A stretch of 64,000 nucleotides of DNA from Bolinopsis microptera (Eukaryota > Ctenophora > Tentaculata > Lobata > Bolinopsidae): assembly GCF_026151205.1 (NCBI RefSeq), contig NC_087078.1, forward strand, positions 9,936,675-10,000,674, read 5' to 3'. The position numbers were made by a program, and so were the translations under genes. Below the pieces are notes generated by a model, which was not told the origin of the DNA, did no database searches, and was given only the letters and a program-made list of their open reading frames with translations. How positions within the stretch are numbered: the stretch's first letter is position 1; the number at the start of each line of letters is the position of its first letter. Positions 30,681-42,739 of this stretch are shown here, piece by piece.

Positions 30681-32185
30681 TCACACAGCAGTAACATGCT
30701 CTCCACAGTCTCCATTCTCTACCAACTTCTCCCCCGCCTGACACTCCACTGTCCTCACTAACCGCTCCTTACATTCCTTCTCCCGAATATACTCCTTCTC
30801 CCGAATATACTCTTTCTCCTGAATATTGTTCAACTGACCTCCACTTCCTATACTTTTAGGAGGACTCCTACTCAGGGACCTACATAGGGACGCCTTTCTG
30901 CTCCCAGGTAAAAGTTTAAAAGTTGACATACGGTAGGAACCTCTGGAGACCAAGTCCGTGATCTGAGTCCGGCTGTGGCGGCTCCCACTGGAGAGTGTCT
31001 GTTTTACGTTCTGACAACATGGGTTTGCTAGTCTGAGGAAATAAACAGCCGGATCCACAACCGGTGAGAGCAGAGAGATACCGTTAGCAATAAAGTGGTT
31101 CATCTCAATCTCCACCCCAGCTGTAACACAAGTCATGTAAACCACCCCTGAGATGTGAAGGAGAAAGAAGGACATGGTCAGCACCACCGTGGTGATCGCT
31201 GCTGAGTTTCTAGCGTTCCTTTTAGCACAATTCCGAGCCGTCCTGCTCTTGAGGAGCCGATGGACGCTCACAGCGTTAGCCAACAACATGACAACCATAG
31301 CCAGGGTAACCTGGAGGAAGACCGTGAAGATCCTCCAAGCTCGGTACACTGTCTGGTTGGTGAAGGCGTGTTTCAGGGACATCCGACAAGGTTCCAGGTC
31401 GTCTCTGTTTAGTCGCATGATAACCGGTACTAGAGACTGTCCGGAGAGCAGGAGGACAGACAGGATGATGATCCGGAGGGTGATGGTCCGGTATCGGGAG
31501 AGGGTGTTGCTGTAAGGGAAGGTGATGACCAGGGCTCTGAGGACTGCTAGAACGCAGAGCAGGAGGTAGAGAAGTCGCATTCCTGTGTCTAGTGCAAACT
31601 CTATCACTTCACACGCCGCCTGGGAAGGGAGCAGTGTTATAGTGGCTTTAACCACGTGATATGACGTCACACCACGTGATATGACGTCACACCAGGTGAC
31701 ATGACGTCACACCAGGTGACATGACGTCACACCACGTGACATGACGTCACAACACGTGATATGACGTCACAACACGTCACACCACGTGACAATTGTCTGT
31801 ATAAATGATTTTATAATTCCTATAACTAGCAAGTAATATGTTGATAATAGTTTTGTAAAATCAACATTTTTGTTTTTGTCACAATGGGTAGTTTAAAGAA
31901 AGAAGCACCGAAAGAAGCCACAAATCTAACTAAAAATATCCAAACACTACATACCGCATTGGTAACATGAAGTTTAAAGTCACTGAGATAGTTGACGGCG
32001 AACTTGGACACTGCCAGAGCCACCACCAAGTCGGTAGTGGCTACAGCCTTGTAGAGCAGCAGTGTAGACTCGTGTATAGAGTGGTCTCCTAAGTGGAGGT
32101 AGACCACTGCAATGATGTTAGCGGGGACTCCCACGAATGACGTCACGCACGTGCAGATGTAGAAAAAACGAACCGAGAACTCCAT
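30681..32185 (-). CDS. rhodopsin-like (class A) GPCR, two exons
   Basis: On the minus strand, exon 1 runs 32185 to 31955 and exon 2 runs 31619 to 30681, joined by a phase-0 GT-AG intron, about 389 aa. Seven hydrophobic segments are visible. TM1 has GVPANIIAV and TM2 has TTDLVVALAV. TM3 has the conserved Cys (AACEV) at its outer end and LRALVI in place of D/ERY. A Cys in the second outer loop (LEPCRMS) follows TM4. TM7 ends in DPAVYF, a common NPxxY variant. The tail is basic and Ser-rich with a short tandem repeat (EKEYIR). The missing acidic residue before Arg in TM3 may alter G-protein activation. The ligand cannot be told from sequence. It lies opposite in strand to WDR13 and may sit inside a long WDR13 intron. 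Confidence 0.85.
31651..31790. repeat. 20-bp repeat with CRE and E-box motifs in the GPCR intron
   Basis: About six and a half copies of a unit such as ACCACGTGATATGACGTCAC. Each carries CACGTG (or CAGGTG) and the palindromic cAMP-response element TGACGTCA. The array lies within 35 bp of the exon 2 acceptor. Similar words recur at 45971-46120 and 61050-61370. Confidence 0.9.
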
Positions 32186-32213
32186 GGTAGGAGCTATATT
32201 TGGTAGTGGGGGT

Positions 32214-32383
32214 TAATAAATAGTTTGTTTAACTTAAAAATAAATAGCTTGTTTGTCAAAACTAGTGTTAGTAGGTATGTAATAAATAGTTTGTTTAACT
32301 TGAAAATAAATAGTTTGTTTGTCAAAACTAGTGTTAGTAGGTATGTAATAAATTTGTAATTTGTTTAACTTGAAAATAAAATC
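32214..32383. repeat. ~66-bp tandem repeat upstream of the GPCR
   Basis: Two full copies and one partial copy of an AT-rich unit containing AATAAATAGTTTGTTTAACT and AAACTAGTGTTAGTAGGTAT lie just upstream of the GPCR start on its strand. They would fall in its promoter or 5' UTR. No core promoter motif is evident. Confidence 0.8.
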
Positions 32384-32796
32384 TGCTTTGCATTTTTCTA
32401 CGCTAAACATGGGCTAGGGTGTTACAAAGTGTTATCACTAATGTTTATCATTCATTTGATACGAACTAGGAAAATAAAAAAGGGTGGTAACACATGTGAG
32501 GCCTATGACCACTGAGCTATGACAAAAAACACAAAGATCGTGTGAGTAGGCCGAGACTCTGGTATTAAAATAAAACAAAAGTTAAAGTTGTTAAAATAGT
32601 TAGAGTAGTTTATAAGTTATGGAATTTAAAGTAAGTAAGGATTCTATTTAAATATAAACTGCAGTAACTTCAAACACTAAATATGCTTAGATGCTTTTCC
32701 AGATAAAAATGGTCCATATTATGGAAATCTATTTTACCCAATGCAATTTCTATTCGAGAATGTCTGTGAGAAATGAAGAAATGATAAAAAATTATC

Positions 32797-33160
32797 TTTT
32801 TTTTTTTTTTTTTTCTAGACACTTATTTTACTTCGGTGTATTCCAACAGCCACAATGTTACACAAGTGCAACCAGCCAATTACAGGAAGCCGAAGGATCT
32901 TTTTGGCCAGTGACGGTTAAGGTAGTGTGTACCATACTTTCTTCGTCCGAGACTTTGCTGCAATGTGCAGCTCCTCATTTAACCCTCACACCCGATTTCT
33001 CGAGTATTCGGCTGAGTAGACCGGGGGGCTGCATAGACCACTCATGATCCTTAGCTGAACGTCGACGACGCTCACCCCACGACCAGGCAGTCAGTGGGTT
33101 TCGAACTCGCAACCTAACGATTGTAAGACAGGCGTTCTAACCAACTGCGCTACCTGGCCG
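32797..33160 (-). mobile_element. tRNA-derived SINE
   Basis: Read on the minus strand from 33160, the head is tRNA-like. Its 7-bp acceptor stem pairs GGCCAGG with CCTGGTC, box A is TAGCGCAGTTGG and box B is AGTTCGAAACC; both boxes are internal RNA polymerase III promoter elements. The anticodon and T arms are mispaired, so it is not a working tRNA. A body of about 250 bp follows and ends in an A-run (18 T on the plus strand, 32797-32814). No target duplication was recognised. Confidence 0.85.
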
Positions 33161-36100
33161 TTAAAAGTTGTTAAATTGGATAAGCAATGAAACGGCATCA
33201 AGTAGGTGATATCTTCGTGAATAAAATTACATCTCTAGCCTACAAAAAAGGAACATGGTTAGAAACACCAGTAATTCTTACAAATTATAGAAAATTTAAC
33301 ATTATTATAAAAATCACAAGCTGAGCAACCTAAGACAAAATTAAAAAAATAAAAGATTAAAATTATATTTAGGTACATGACAATTGCTATTGTTTGAAAG
33401 ATAGAAACCTTCTTATCATGCTTATTATGATGCTTATTAGGATGTGTAAACTGTATTGTGTATCGAAGTAAAAATAACAGTATAATAAAACAGATAGATT
33501 TATCTGGTTCTACAATACAAATATTATTTGCTTGGGCAGTTACTGACATAAAATTATGATCTTTATCAAAGTAATTACAGTACAATAAGTTCTTAAGTTA
33601 CCGATATTATTATTTGCTTGGTTGGTTACAGACATAAAATAAAAGAATGTAAATTTAATTTGTACAAGTTATTTTTTCGCGGTTCCTCAAAAACATTTTT
33701 CGCAGTTGTTTACTAGACGCATTGTTAGAGAGTAAGAAAAAAGTAATAAAATTGTGAGGCACAAAAAAACTATCTATGAAGTTCAAAACTAGGGATATCC
33801 GACTAAACATAACAGCATAAGAAGACAATGTCAAGTCTGTGGTTCAGAGTTTCTGGTTGGATAGTTACATTTATTTTAGACATAACGTCCGACTAATTGT
33901 GTGGAGAAACGGAGAACAACATTACTAAAGGAATCTGTTATCCTGGCTCAGGAACAAATTTGCAACATTTCTCTTTCTAACTTTAGATCATTAAATTAAA
34001 AAATTGTAGATTCTAGATGGGTTAGACCTGAAACGTGTCAAAAGATAAACAGAATGATTGTATTTCTGGTCGGGCTGCCCAAAACATTTACTGTTATATC
34101 GTAATTTTTTGTCGTAACATACTGACACTATCACCCATGACGATTCATTTCAACAGCTTTCTTTACTTGCAATAAATTAATATCTGGAATTTATTCAAAC
34201 GGTTTACGGGGATATACACTAACACCTACACAGTAATACAGTTACAGACTTAAAACCAGATGAAAAAAGCTTTAAAAACAAAAAACGAAATTGTTTGAAA
34301 GTGCGTACTATATTTTCTGAATACAAAGTCATATCCCCGGCCAAATCATGAACGATTTGATGCATTTCCCCTTTTAAAGGCCACTGCAGAGTTTGCAACC
34401 GACTACCAAAAGCTATTGTTGGAATACTAATAGCTTTAGTCTATCACAACATAAATCGTATCTACCAAAAATATTCACAAATGCCTTGTTTTAAAATGTC
34501 AATTAGTTGCCTGAGGCTCAACAATAATTAATGTTAATAAATGTTTTAAAGAAGTTTATGTCAATTGTTTGTATGGCCCTGAGAAACAAGGATCTACTCT
34601 AACTTGGCATTTGACGCAATTGACAGTTAACAATAATTGGCAATATCTTACAATGTTATTGACAGAAAATTAAACCATGCAGTATCATGGAACATTGTAG
34701 AAATGAAAACCACGTCTATCATTTAATTAAAGCATACAATCTTGAATCTACATTGTACTGCGAAGAAGGGATAAAAGTGTTCGAAAGAGAACAGCTACAG
34801 TTTATATTTAAATAGAATCCTTAGGGACAACACCACGATAGAATTGAAATTCGTCAACTCTACGATAATTGCTATGGCGGCCTATAATAGTATAATTAAA
34901 TTTAAACCTTGAAAACCGTCTATTTAACCATTGAGAACATGCTGTATTCTCGTATTAGCGGCAGGCATCAATCTCCTCAGAGAGCTCAGAGAAACAGAAC
35001 CAACAATAAAACATGCTCTCAACAATAAAACAAACGTTCACCACAATAGAGTTACAGTTGCCGAAGTCTCTTAACCTTGTTGATCAGACGTTAAACACGT
35101 ACCCAATACAAGGGCGGGTTATCCGGCAGCCTTAGTAGTGTTAGTTTAACGGATATTCACTAGAAAGTAGGGTAAAACTTCCCCTGATTCACTAGAAAGT
35201 ACGGTAAACTAGTGGTGGGAAATAGTGGGAATAGTGGGAATGTTCACGTGAACCTCGGGTCAACTTCCTCTGAAGTAATATTCTACAAGTGTGCACGTTT
35301 GTGGGACTTCCCAGAATTTCTTATTCACTTCTGGGATTGCTACAATTACGGGATTAGACAGCTTATAATGTGACTAAACCCAGGGCTAATTCCAGACGAA
35401 TGCTGGACTAATAACGTGTAATTAATTACAAACCAACAAGTAAATTATAAATATAACGGACTCTTCGTATCTTTTATGTATGTATTTCTCCTTGTTACAG
35501 ACATTATGTATAGACTATAATAGTACTAAGATCAAACCCTCTTGGAATACGTAGAACTATTATAGTTATTCCCGAAAGCATAACGACTATCATTAGTCAT
35601 AAACTAAAGGAATTCCACACTTAACGTTGAGCAGGTGCAAAAAACCCGACGCAAGTTCCTTGAAAAAAAAAACAGTTACGTTTTAAAACAAGTGCCCTCA
35701 AAATAGCAGTAAACGTCATAGAAAAGGCACGCTGGGAAAAGAGATCTGTTATCAGGCCGGCAGACCCTTTGATATGTCCAGACCCTCTCTAACAGCTATA
35801 GAGACACATGTGAAGTCTCAGACATGAAGCACAGAACGGAGACAACCCCGCAACCCTGTGCCACCCTCGGCACGGATTATTCCTTCTCTGGTGCTCCTCT
35901 TTAGGTGCTTCTGAGCTAAGTCAACAACGGCGATATTTCACAAACACGATGAAATTGAATACGTAATGGTCACGTCTTGTTCGTTTTCCTTTGGGCCTTA
36001 AGATGCTTCAGTGTTGAGTCAACAAAGGTAGCGTTAGTCAAAGAGAAAATGCCATAATCAAAGAGAATAAGGTGATAAGGTAATGACATGTCGAGTTAAA

Positions 36101-39100
36101 AGAGTATATAACGTAATCGTCGTATGTTCTTTATAGGATGCTTCAAGTTGATATTTCAGCGACTTTCAATATTATCGGTATTTGATAAAAGCAAAAGAGG
36201 TTGAATGTTGGCAAATGAATGACTCGTCAAGCTTAAACGTAATCCCATAACAGATTGAAATTGAGTCACTTTGTCTTTAGTCACGATTAGATATAATTAA
36301 ATAATTCGAATCAGATGTGCTACATACAATGTGTTGGAATCTGATGGTGTAAAGACTTTACAAGACATTAGAGTCCACCACATTGTGTATAAGTATATGA
36401 GCTAAAATTCCTGCAAATAATCCAACCTGAGAGTGCATAATGGCTGCAAATTAAGCGAATTGTTCAGCTTAATTGAGTAATTGCTGTGTTTTTTTGTCGT
36501 CAAATTTGCTGCACTCAAAAAAGGTTTGGGCAGGTGCACCTAAATGTTGCCTCTGCCAGTAACCTAACCATTAACTAAAAATGAAATATTCTAAGAAATT
36601 CGATTTAGGAAAACTTAAGAAACTTTAAAATTTACATCTTGTTGCCGTTGGGTAGCTATTTATGTAGTCTCGGTCCGTTATGTCGAGAGCCGACAGGCCA
36701 CTAGCTACTCTGACCGGACGTAATAACTGTACCGTATTTATAGTACTAAGACACGAGTATAACCAATAGGATTCCATGATACTCACACATCAATAAGATT
36801 AAGTCTTTGAAGTTAAAAGTTTTACGTACTTAAAGGTTACTTACTAAAGGAAAGCCTTAAGTACCGTGAAATATTTGACCAAGACCTACAGGATGAGCTA
36901 AATATCCCATCTTTATGAGAGCGAGCTGTGAGGCTTTAGTGTCTGCTTAGCCGAGGTCGGTTACCTAACACCTCGGTCCTCGACTGTAAGAATAGTTTTC
37001 TAAGCATTGTCAATCTGTTATTAATTATATAAAACAACTTCGCGCTTTACCATTAGTGACGTGTAGAGTTGTCGTATTATTATTGTCGGGAATTTCCCGA
37101 TAAAGAGTACGGAACGTTTCGACTGCTTAATTTTAATTGACCATAGAAATCTTTGAATTGCATCGCGTGGTAAGATCTACCGTGAAATAGCAGCCTTATT
37201 AAGTGATCCAACGATTTAGGAAATCTGTAAAGTGGGTTTCTTCACAAATATTCTGGTATTTGATAAACATTTTGGAGGTATTTCCCAGCTTCTACTGATA
37301 GGTTATCAGAGGCACTGCTCCGCGGCGAGCAGTAAACTCGAATGACAGTGTTTCTATTTTTTTCACGTTTTGCATTAAGTATTAACCCATTGTTTTTTAA
37401 AGCATTCATGTATTCTAAGTCTTCAAGTATTTTCTTTATATTAGAGACAAGAGAGGCGCCACTGATCAGATGGCAAGAGAATTATGACTTATAATTTGTA
37501 TAATCAGAAATGATCTTTGTATTTTACTAGCAGCACATTTTTATGTGTTGGGAAACTATTTGTAACCTGGTTTGGTCACAGAAACCTAAGCAACATGTCC
37601 TGTAAGTTTTAAAAACACTGACAATAATGGTATGCGCTTGGATCTGTTTAGAAAGACTACTTTCAACCTCCCAGCGCTTGGATCTATTTAGAAAGACTAT
37701 TCTCCCATACCAAATTCTGAAACTGCGATAAATCTGCTTACAGCAATAAACACACGTTTAGGAACATATTTTGATAAATGGTTTGGCAAAGTCGAACAAA
37801 ATGATTGCGGGAAAACGCGAGCATCAACACAACGAAAGGTGTAATTTATTGATTAGCACAAAAAACGGTCGTTAGAATGAAAATAAATCACAGGCAAGCA
37901 AAAGGCTTGAGAAGAGGAAAATTCAGAAAGTACTGTGATGAGAGCAATCAAAGGAGGACTTGAGGCTTTTTTTATTAGATCGAATATTCAGCGAAAATGG
38001 GTGATTGGTTTTTCACCTAATATTGCGAATATGTGCAAAAAAAGTGCGGACATGTGCTGAAAAAGGCTAAAAGTGCGATACCGCACTTAAATGTTGCCTC
38101 TGCAGTTACACTGCGTGATAGTTGTCCCCTCAGGAATGCTACCTTGTTGCTAAATGCCTCATCTGAAGCTCCCCGTGGATGCGGTGTTACGGGTAGTTCC
38201 CCTCATTTCCGCATTCCTGCTCTCTGCACGGCCACCCGGTAGGTATTTTACAGAGCCACTTATTCTGTCTTAAATAGCGGTAATGGCAAGCAGGGCAAGC
38301 TTACCCACACTCCTATACCCTTCTTAGTTCTTCATATGTTGCGTTATTCTAGAAGGTTCTTAGCGCCTCTTTCTGGCGTGACGTCACGTGATTTTAGTTA
38401 AATGAGTGCTGATTAGTGCAGTGATTGCTGAATATCAGACCTCTATCCATGAAATCAATTAAGCGTGTTATTTCAGAGAATATTATCAGGATATACAAAT
38501 GAGAACGACAGAATGGTTCCTAATTGGTTTCGACTTTTGCCAACGACAAAATTCTGCTGATAAATGCCATTTAAAATTATAAAATGGATCCCAAAATAAA
38601 ATACCGGATAACATTAGAGTCGAGCAGGCTCCAGTAAACAACAAATTCCATTCCAGGAATAAGAAAATATCACAGCTGAGATACAGATATCAGTATCAAG
38701 TTTATAATTACGTGGAAGATATGGTTACATGAGTCTTGGCTGACTGACCACTCTCTCAGAAGTTTAGAAAACTAGATGGGGTGGTCCTCATTCTTGGTAT
38801 CTCTACGGCTTCACGGCGACAACCAATTACCGGTTGATAGCTATAGCCCTGATAGGAGCAAAACATGTTGTTTTGCAGAAATTGTTAGAGACCAAATAAA
38901 TTAGAGACCTTGATATGTTATATATTATAAACATTAGACCTGGTCTACAGTTTAGACCTGTAAGACTTATAGAGATGTGGCTGGCATTTTAATGAGAGAA
39001 CACGCCACGTACGGACTTGAGACATGGTATGTTGTATGGTGTACTACTTGTCCGAAAGATTGGTTACAATTTGGTACGACCACGGACTATACTATCTACT

Positions 39101-39160
39101 TTGCTTATTATTAGATAGATTCAGAATTATCCTCAGAATTGTTATCCAACCTTTTAGATA
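33161..39160. other. 6 kb without a recognised gene
   Basis: AT-rich DNA with scattered short open frames, none longer than about 110 codons and none resembling a known protein or showing a coherent exon series. No RNA gene was recognised. A pair of diverged copies of a short word (AAATGTTGCCTCTGC) occurs at about 36542 and 38089. Regulatory sequence for the upstream-oriented GPCR could lie in the first part. Confidence 0.4.
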
Positions 39161-39161
39161 C

Positions 39162-39600
39162 CTGAAACAGACCGGTATGTAACTGAAAAAGACCGGTATG
39201 TACCTGAAACAGACCGGTATGTACCTGAAACAGACCGGTATGTACCTGAATCATACCGGTATGTACCTGAAACAGACCGGTATGTACCTGAAACAGACCG
39301 GTATGTACCTGAAACAGACCGGTATGTACCTGAAACAGACCGGTATGTACCTGAAACAGACCGGTATGTACCTGAAACAGACCGGTATGTACCTGAAACA
39401 GACCGGTATGTACCTGAAACAGACCGGTATGTACCTGAAACAGACCGTTATGTACCTGAAACAGACCGGTATGTACCTGAAACAGACCGGTATGTACCTG
39501 AAATCGACCGGTATGTACCTGAAACAGACCGGTATGTACCTGAAACAGACCGGTATGTAGTATGTACCTATAACAGACCGGTTTGTACTTACTATGTACC
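39162..39600 (+). repeat. 21-bp minisatellite
   Basis: About 20 copies of a 21-bp unit containing CAGACCGGTATGTACCTGAA. The period is a multiple of three, so one frame stays open with a 7-residue repeat (MYLKQTG); this is a by-product and not a gene. The unit again contains a donor-like word (CCGGTATGTA). Confidence 0.9.
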
Positions 39601-40798
39601 TGTCAGACCTTTGACATAGACCTGTTAAATGTCAATGACATGAAGTTATTTTTAGTTTGGATCGTACGTGGAGCCATGACACGCGCGAAATAAGAATTTT
39701 TATTGAAATATGGACCTGATGATATTAAAATGAGGGTGGTTCTGAACAATATGGCTTCTCATACGACAATCAATTACCGTATTAGGTAGAATTAGATAGT
39801 ATTTACTAGAATAACGTACTGTTGTTGTAACAGAAACGCAAGAGACCTGTTAGACTTAAGTTTCAGACCTGTCTCTTTTACTGTCTCTTTTACTGTCTAA
39901 TCTTGACTTGAAGTTACACTAGTTTGGATGGCAGGTTATGAAATTCCACGTACGATTTATTTTAATGAAAATAAGACATGGTTACACGAACAAACGGACG
40001 ACACAGAAAATTGGAAAATAACCTTGGACCAGATACAATTTAACTATTGAAATCAGATTCCTTAAAAATTAAAATTCAACTAAAATGGTAGAGATATCAC
40101 GTACTTTAATTCTAAGCGCGGCCACGAGTTCCACAAAACATGGATTCGAAATGTCACGTACGAACTTTAAAAAAAGAAAATAAGACATGGTAACGGCTAC
40201 GAACTAGCGGAGGACATAGAAATTTGGAAAATGACCTTGAAACAGATACTGTTTAACTATTGAAATTAAATCCAGGATGAATGAAGCGAGATATCACGTA
40301 CCTATCTCAACCTGAATTTTAAGCGCGGGCCTCGACCTGGGCAACTGTATCCTGGATAAAGGATACAAATTTTACCAATTTGTTTGATAAAATATATTAT
40401 TGGATCCTTACCTTGAAAATGAAGCAAGACTTTGCAGACAAACAGAGATATGGTAGAGATCTCATGCACTACTTTTGCAATTTAATCATATTATAGGGAT
40501 TGGATATCTCAACCTAGGCGACTAAATCTTTCAAAAAAGCTAGAATTTTTACAAATTTGTTATGAAAATAAACTTTCAGACCCTTCAAATGAAGCAAGAT
40601 TTAGTAAGATATTTGAGCTCTTGAAATAATCAAGATAGTATTCAGAGGCAGGAAAACTAGTGGGCTGCGACGAATGGCCGAGAATTGCCACCCCGTGGCG
40701 ACATTAAATATATTTATTATATATGTTACAAATTTGTTTGAAATGATACTATTGAATAGGTGAAAATGAAGCAAGAATTGGTAGAACATGGAGATATG

Positions 40799-41398
40799 CA
40801 GGGACGTAGCCAGGATTTTTCTTTGAGGGGGGCTGTCGGCGAGCGAAGCTAGCCGACGCGTCCAATCTAGCTGCGAAGCGAGCAAGCTGTGGCAGGGGTC
40901 TGGGGGCGCAGCCCCCAGCGGGGTCCAGGGGCGGAGCCCCTTGGCGGGGGCTAGGGGGGCGCAGCCCCCCGGAATTTTTTTGCGAAACAGGGTGTTTTAG
41001 ACGACATTTGGCATTAAAGAAATTTGTAGGACAGCAATAAACTGGGATTGAAAAGAATCAAGTACTCACGTAAATTTGGTAACTTCACAACAGCAATCTG
41101 CATTCTCCAATCAGAATTTACGACTTACTCAGGCCTCATCGTCTTAAGATTTTTACATTTCCTACGGTCTAGGGGACACTATTGACTATAATTATAGAAG
41201 TCTTCTAGAATGTTTGCTTGGATTTAATGACATATATTTACTAATCCACAGTTCAAATCTTTGACTGACTGCAGTCATAAACACAGCCCAGTTACCAGGC
41301 GACCATGGGGACTAGGGGGCTTATCTTTTTTCTGGGGTTCGATTTTTTCCGGGGGGGGCTGCCGCCCCCCTAGCCCCCCCCCCCTGGCTACGTGCCTG
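40799..41398. mobile_element. 600-bp non-autonomous hAT element with perfect 8-bp target duplication
   Basis: Ends CAGGGACGTAGCCAGG and, reverse-complemented, CCTGGCTACGTGCCTG. Both sides are flanked by the identical octamer GAGATATG (40791-40798 and 41399-41406), the 8-bp duplication typical of hAT transposons. Inside, G/C-rich hairpins (GGGGGCGCAGCCCCC type, 40905-40975 and 41350-41385) flank an AT-rich core. No transposase frame is present. Confidence 0.92.
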
Positions 41399-42590
41399 GA
41401 GATATGGTGGAGAGATCACGTACTGATTTGACAATTTAACCATACAAGGGATGACCTAAACCTTGGTCATTAAACTTACTCAAAACCACCCCAAACAGCC
41501 CCACCTGAGGGACTGTTTGTGTCTTTTGAAACTCATATTATGAACCCCTTTGACAATAACGATGAAAATAGCAGAGATATCACGTACTGATTTAAATATG
41601 GCACGTGAAACTTTAACCGGGCACGAGATATAACCCCGCACCTCACTAGCCACCTGGGGGACTGAACCTGCTCGCCTGCTCGGGTTAACTATCTTTACAT
41701 GTTTACTAAACACGGGACCTACCAATCAGGAAATGAAGCTGAAGTTTCGGGAATTGTATATCAATATCTAGCTTGTCTCCCTTAATACGTATGTGTGTGT
41801 GAGAGAGAGAGAGATTGATTGGTGTTCCTCTGTTCGGGCAAATGTGAGAAGCTGCGATATTGAATTTGAGTGAACTTTGCTCACTAGGTACAGTGATTTT
41901 GGTGAGAGTGCAAGGGTAGTAGTCAAAACAACTGATAGTTTGATACACGACATTAGTACGGTTACAGAACGTCTGGACATTTCAGAATCCCCCGTACCTC
42001 CCCACAAGCTGGCTTCCAAAATATGTGAACAATCCTTTACGGATTCTTGCCTCAAAACAATCAAAGATTACCATTTTTCTAACGTCATATTGTCTAAATA
42101 CGATGTCTCCTTGAATAATTGAAAATGTTATCTAATCAAGAAAAAAATCCTTATTAAAATCGCCAATATAATATGCACCCAGACTCCGTAAAAAAGGTAA
42201 AGGACCACTGTCAACTCAAATACCTTAGAATATTTGTTGGACACAACAAATTGCTTTCAATTTATAGGGCTGTATTTTGACGGCGAAAAGTTAGGCTCAA
42301 GTCTCTGATAATTTATTTATGCCACTTCAGAAATATATAATATATCATACTTTTTACAAACAATGGGTCTGGTCAGTACACAAAACACTGTTCCTAAAAA
42401 TAGCTAATATTATTAAAAACATTCCGTTTCTGACACTACACACCTTTGTTTAAATCGCAACAATGGACGTACTGACAAGCTATCTAGGCATTTTTACTAT
42501 ACAAATCACAATAAAAATTTGGTTTGAATAACTATAATTAATAATACAATGATAAGGCAACTCTGGGAAAGAATTCGGCACTAGGACACA
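41399..42590. other. region with one possible coding fragment
   Basis: Mostly featureless. A plus-strand open frame at about 41889-42122 (RYSDFGESARVVVKTTD..., ending DVSLNN) has protein-like composition. It begins soon after a CACTAG acceptor-like site. It could be an isolated exon, a transposon remnant or chance; I do not recognise it. Confidence 0.2.
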
Positions 42591-42603
42591 AAGTCTAGGT
42601 TAT

Positions 42604-42737
42604 CAAAGGCACCCTATGGCACCAGCTATGGCACCCTATGGCACCAGCTATGGCACCCTATGGCACCCTAAGCTATGGCACCCTATGGCACCAGCTATGG
42701 CACCCTATGGCACCAGCTATGGCACCCTATGGCACCC
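42604..42737 (+). repeat. GGCACCCTAT / GGCACCAGCT tandem repeat
   Basis: Alternating 10-11-bp words ATGGCACCCT and ATGGCACCAGCT repeated about a dozen times. The open frame through it is low complexity (MAPYGTSYGT) and is not supported as a gene. Confidence 0.85.
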
Positions 42738-42739
42738 CA

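Noticed and set aside
33080..33160. A functional tRNA gene
   Set aside because: The acceptor stem and A/B boxes are good, but the anticodon and T stems do not pair and a ~250-bp body with an A-tail follows; it is the head of a SINE.
39198..39560. MYLKQTG heptad repeat protein
   Set aside because: A frame through the 21-bp satellite, with no signal beyond the repeat.
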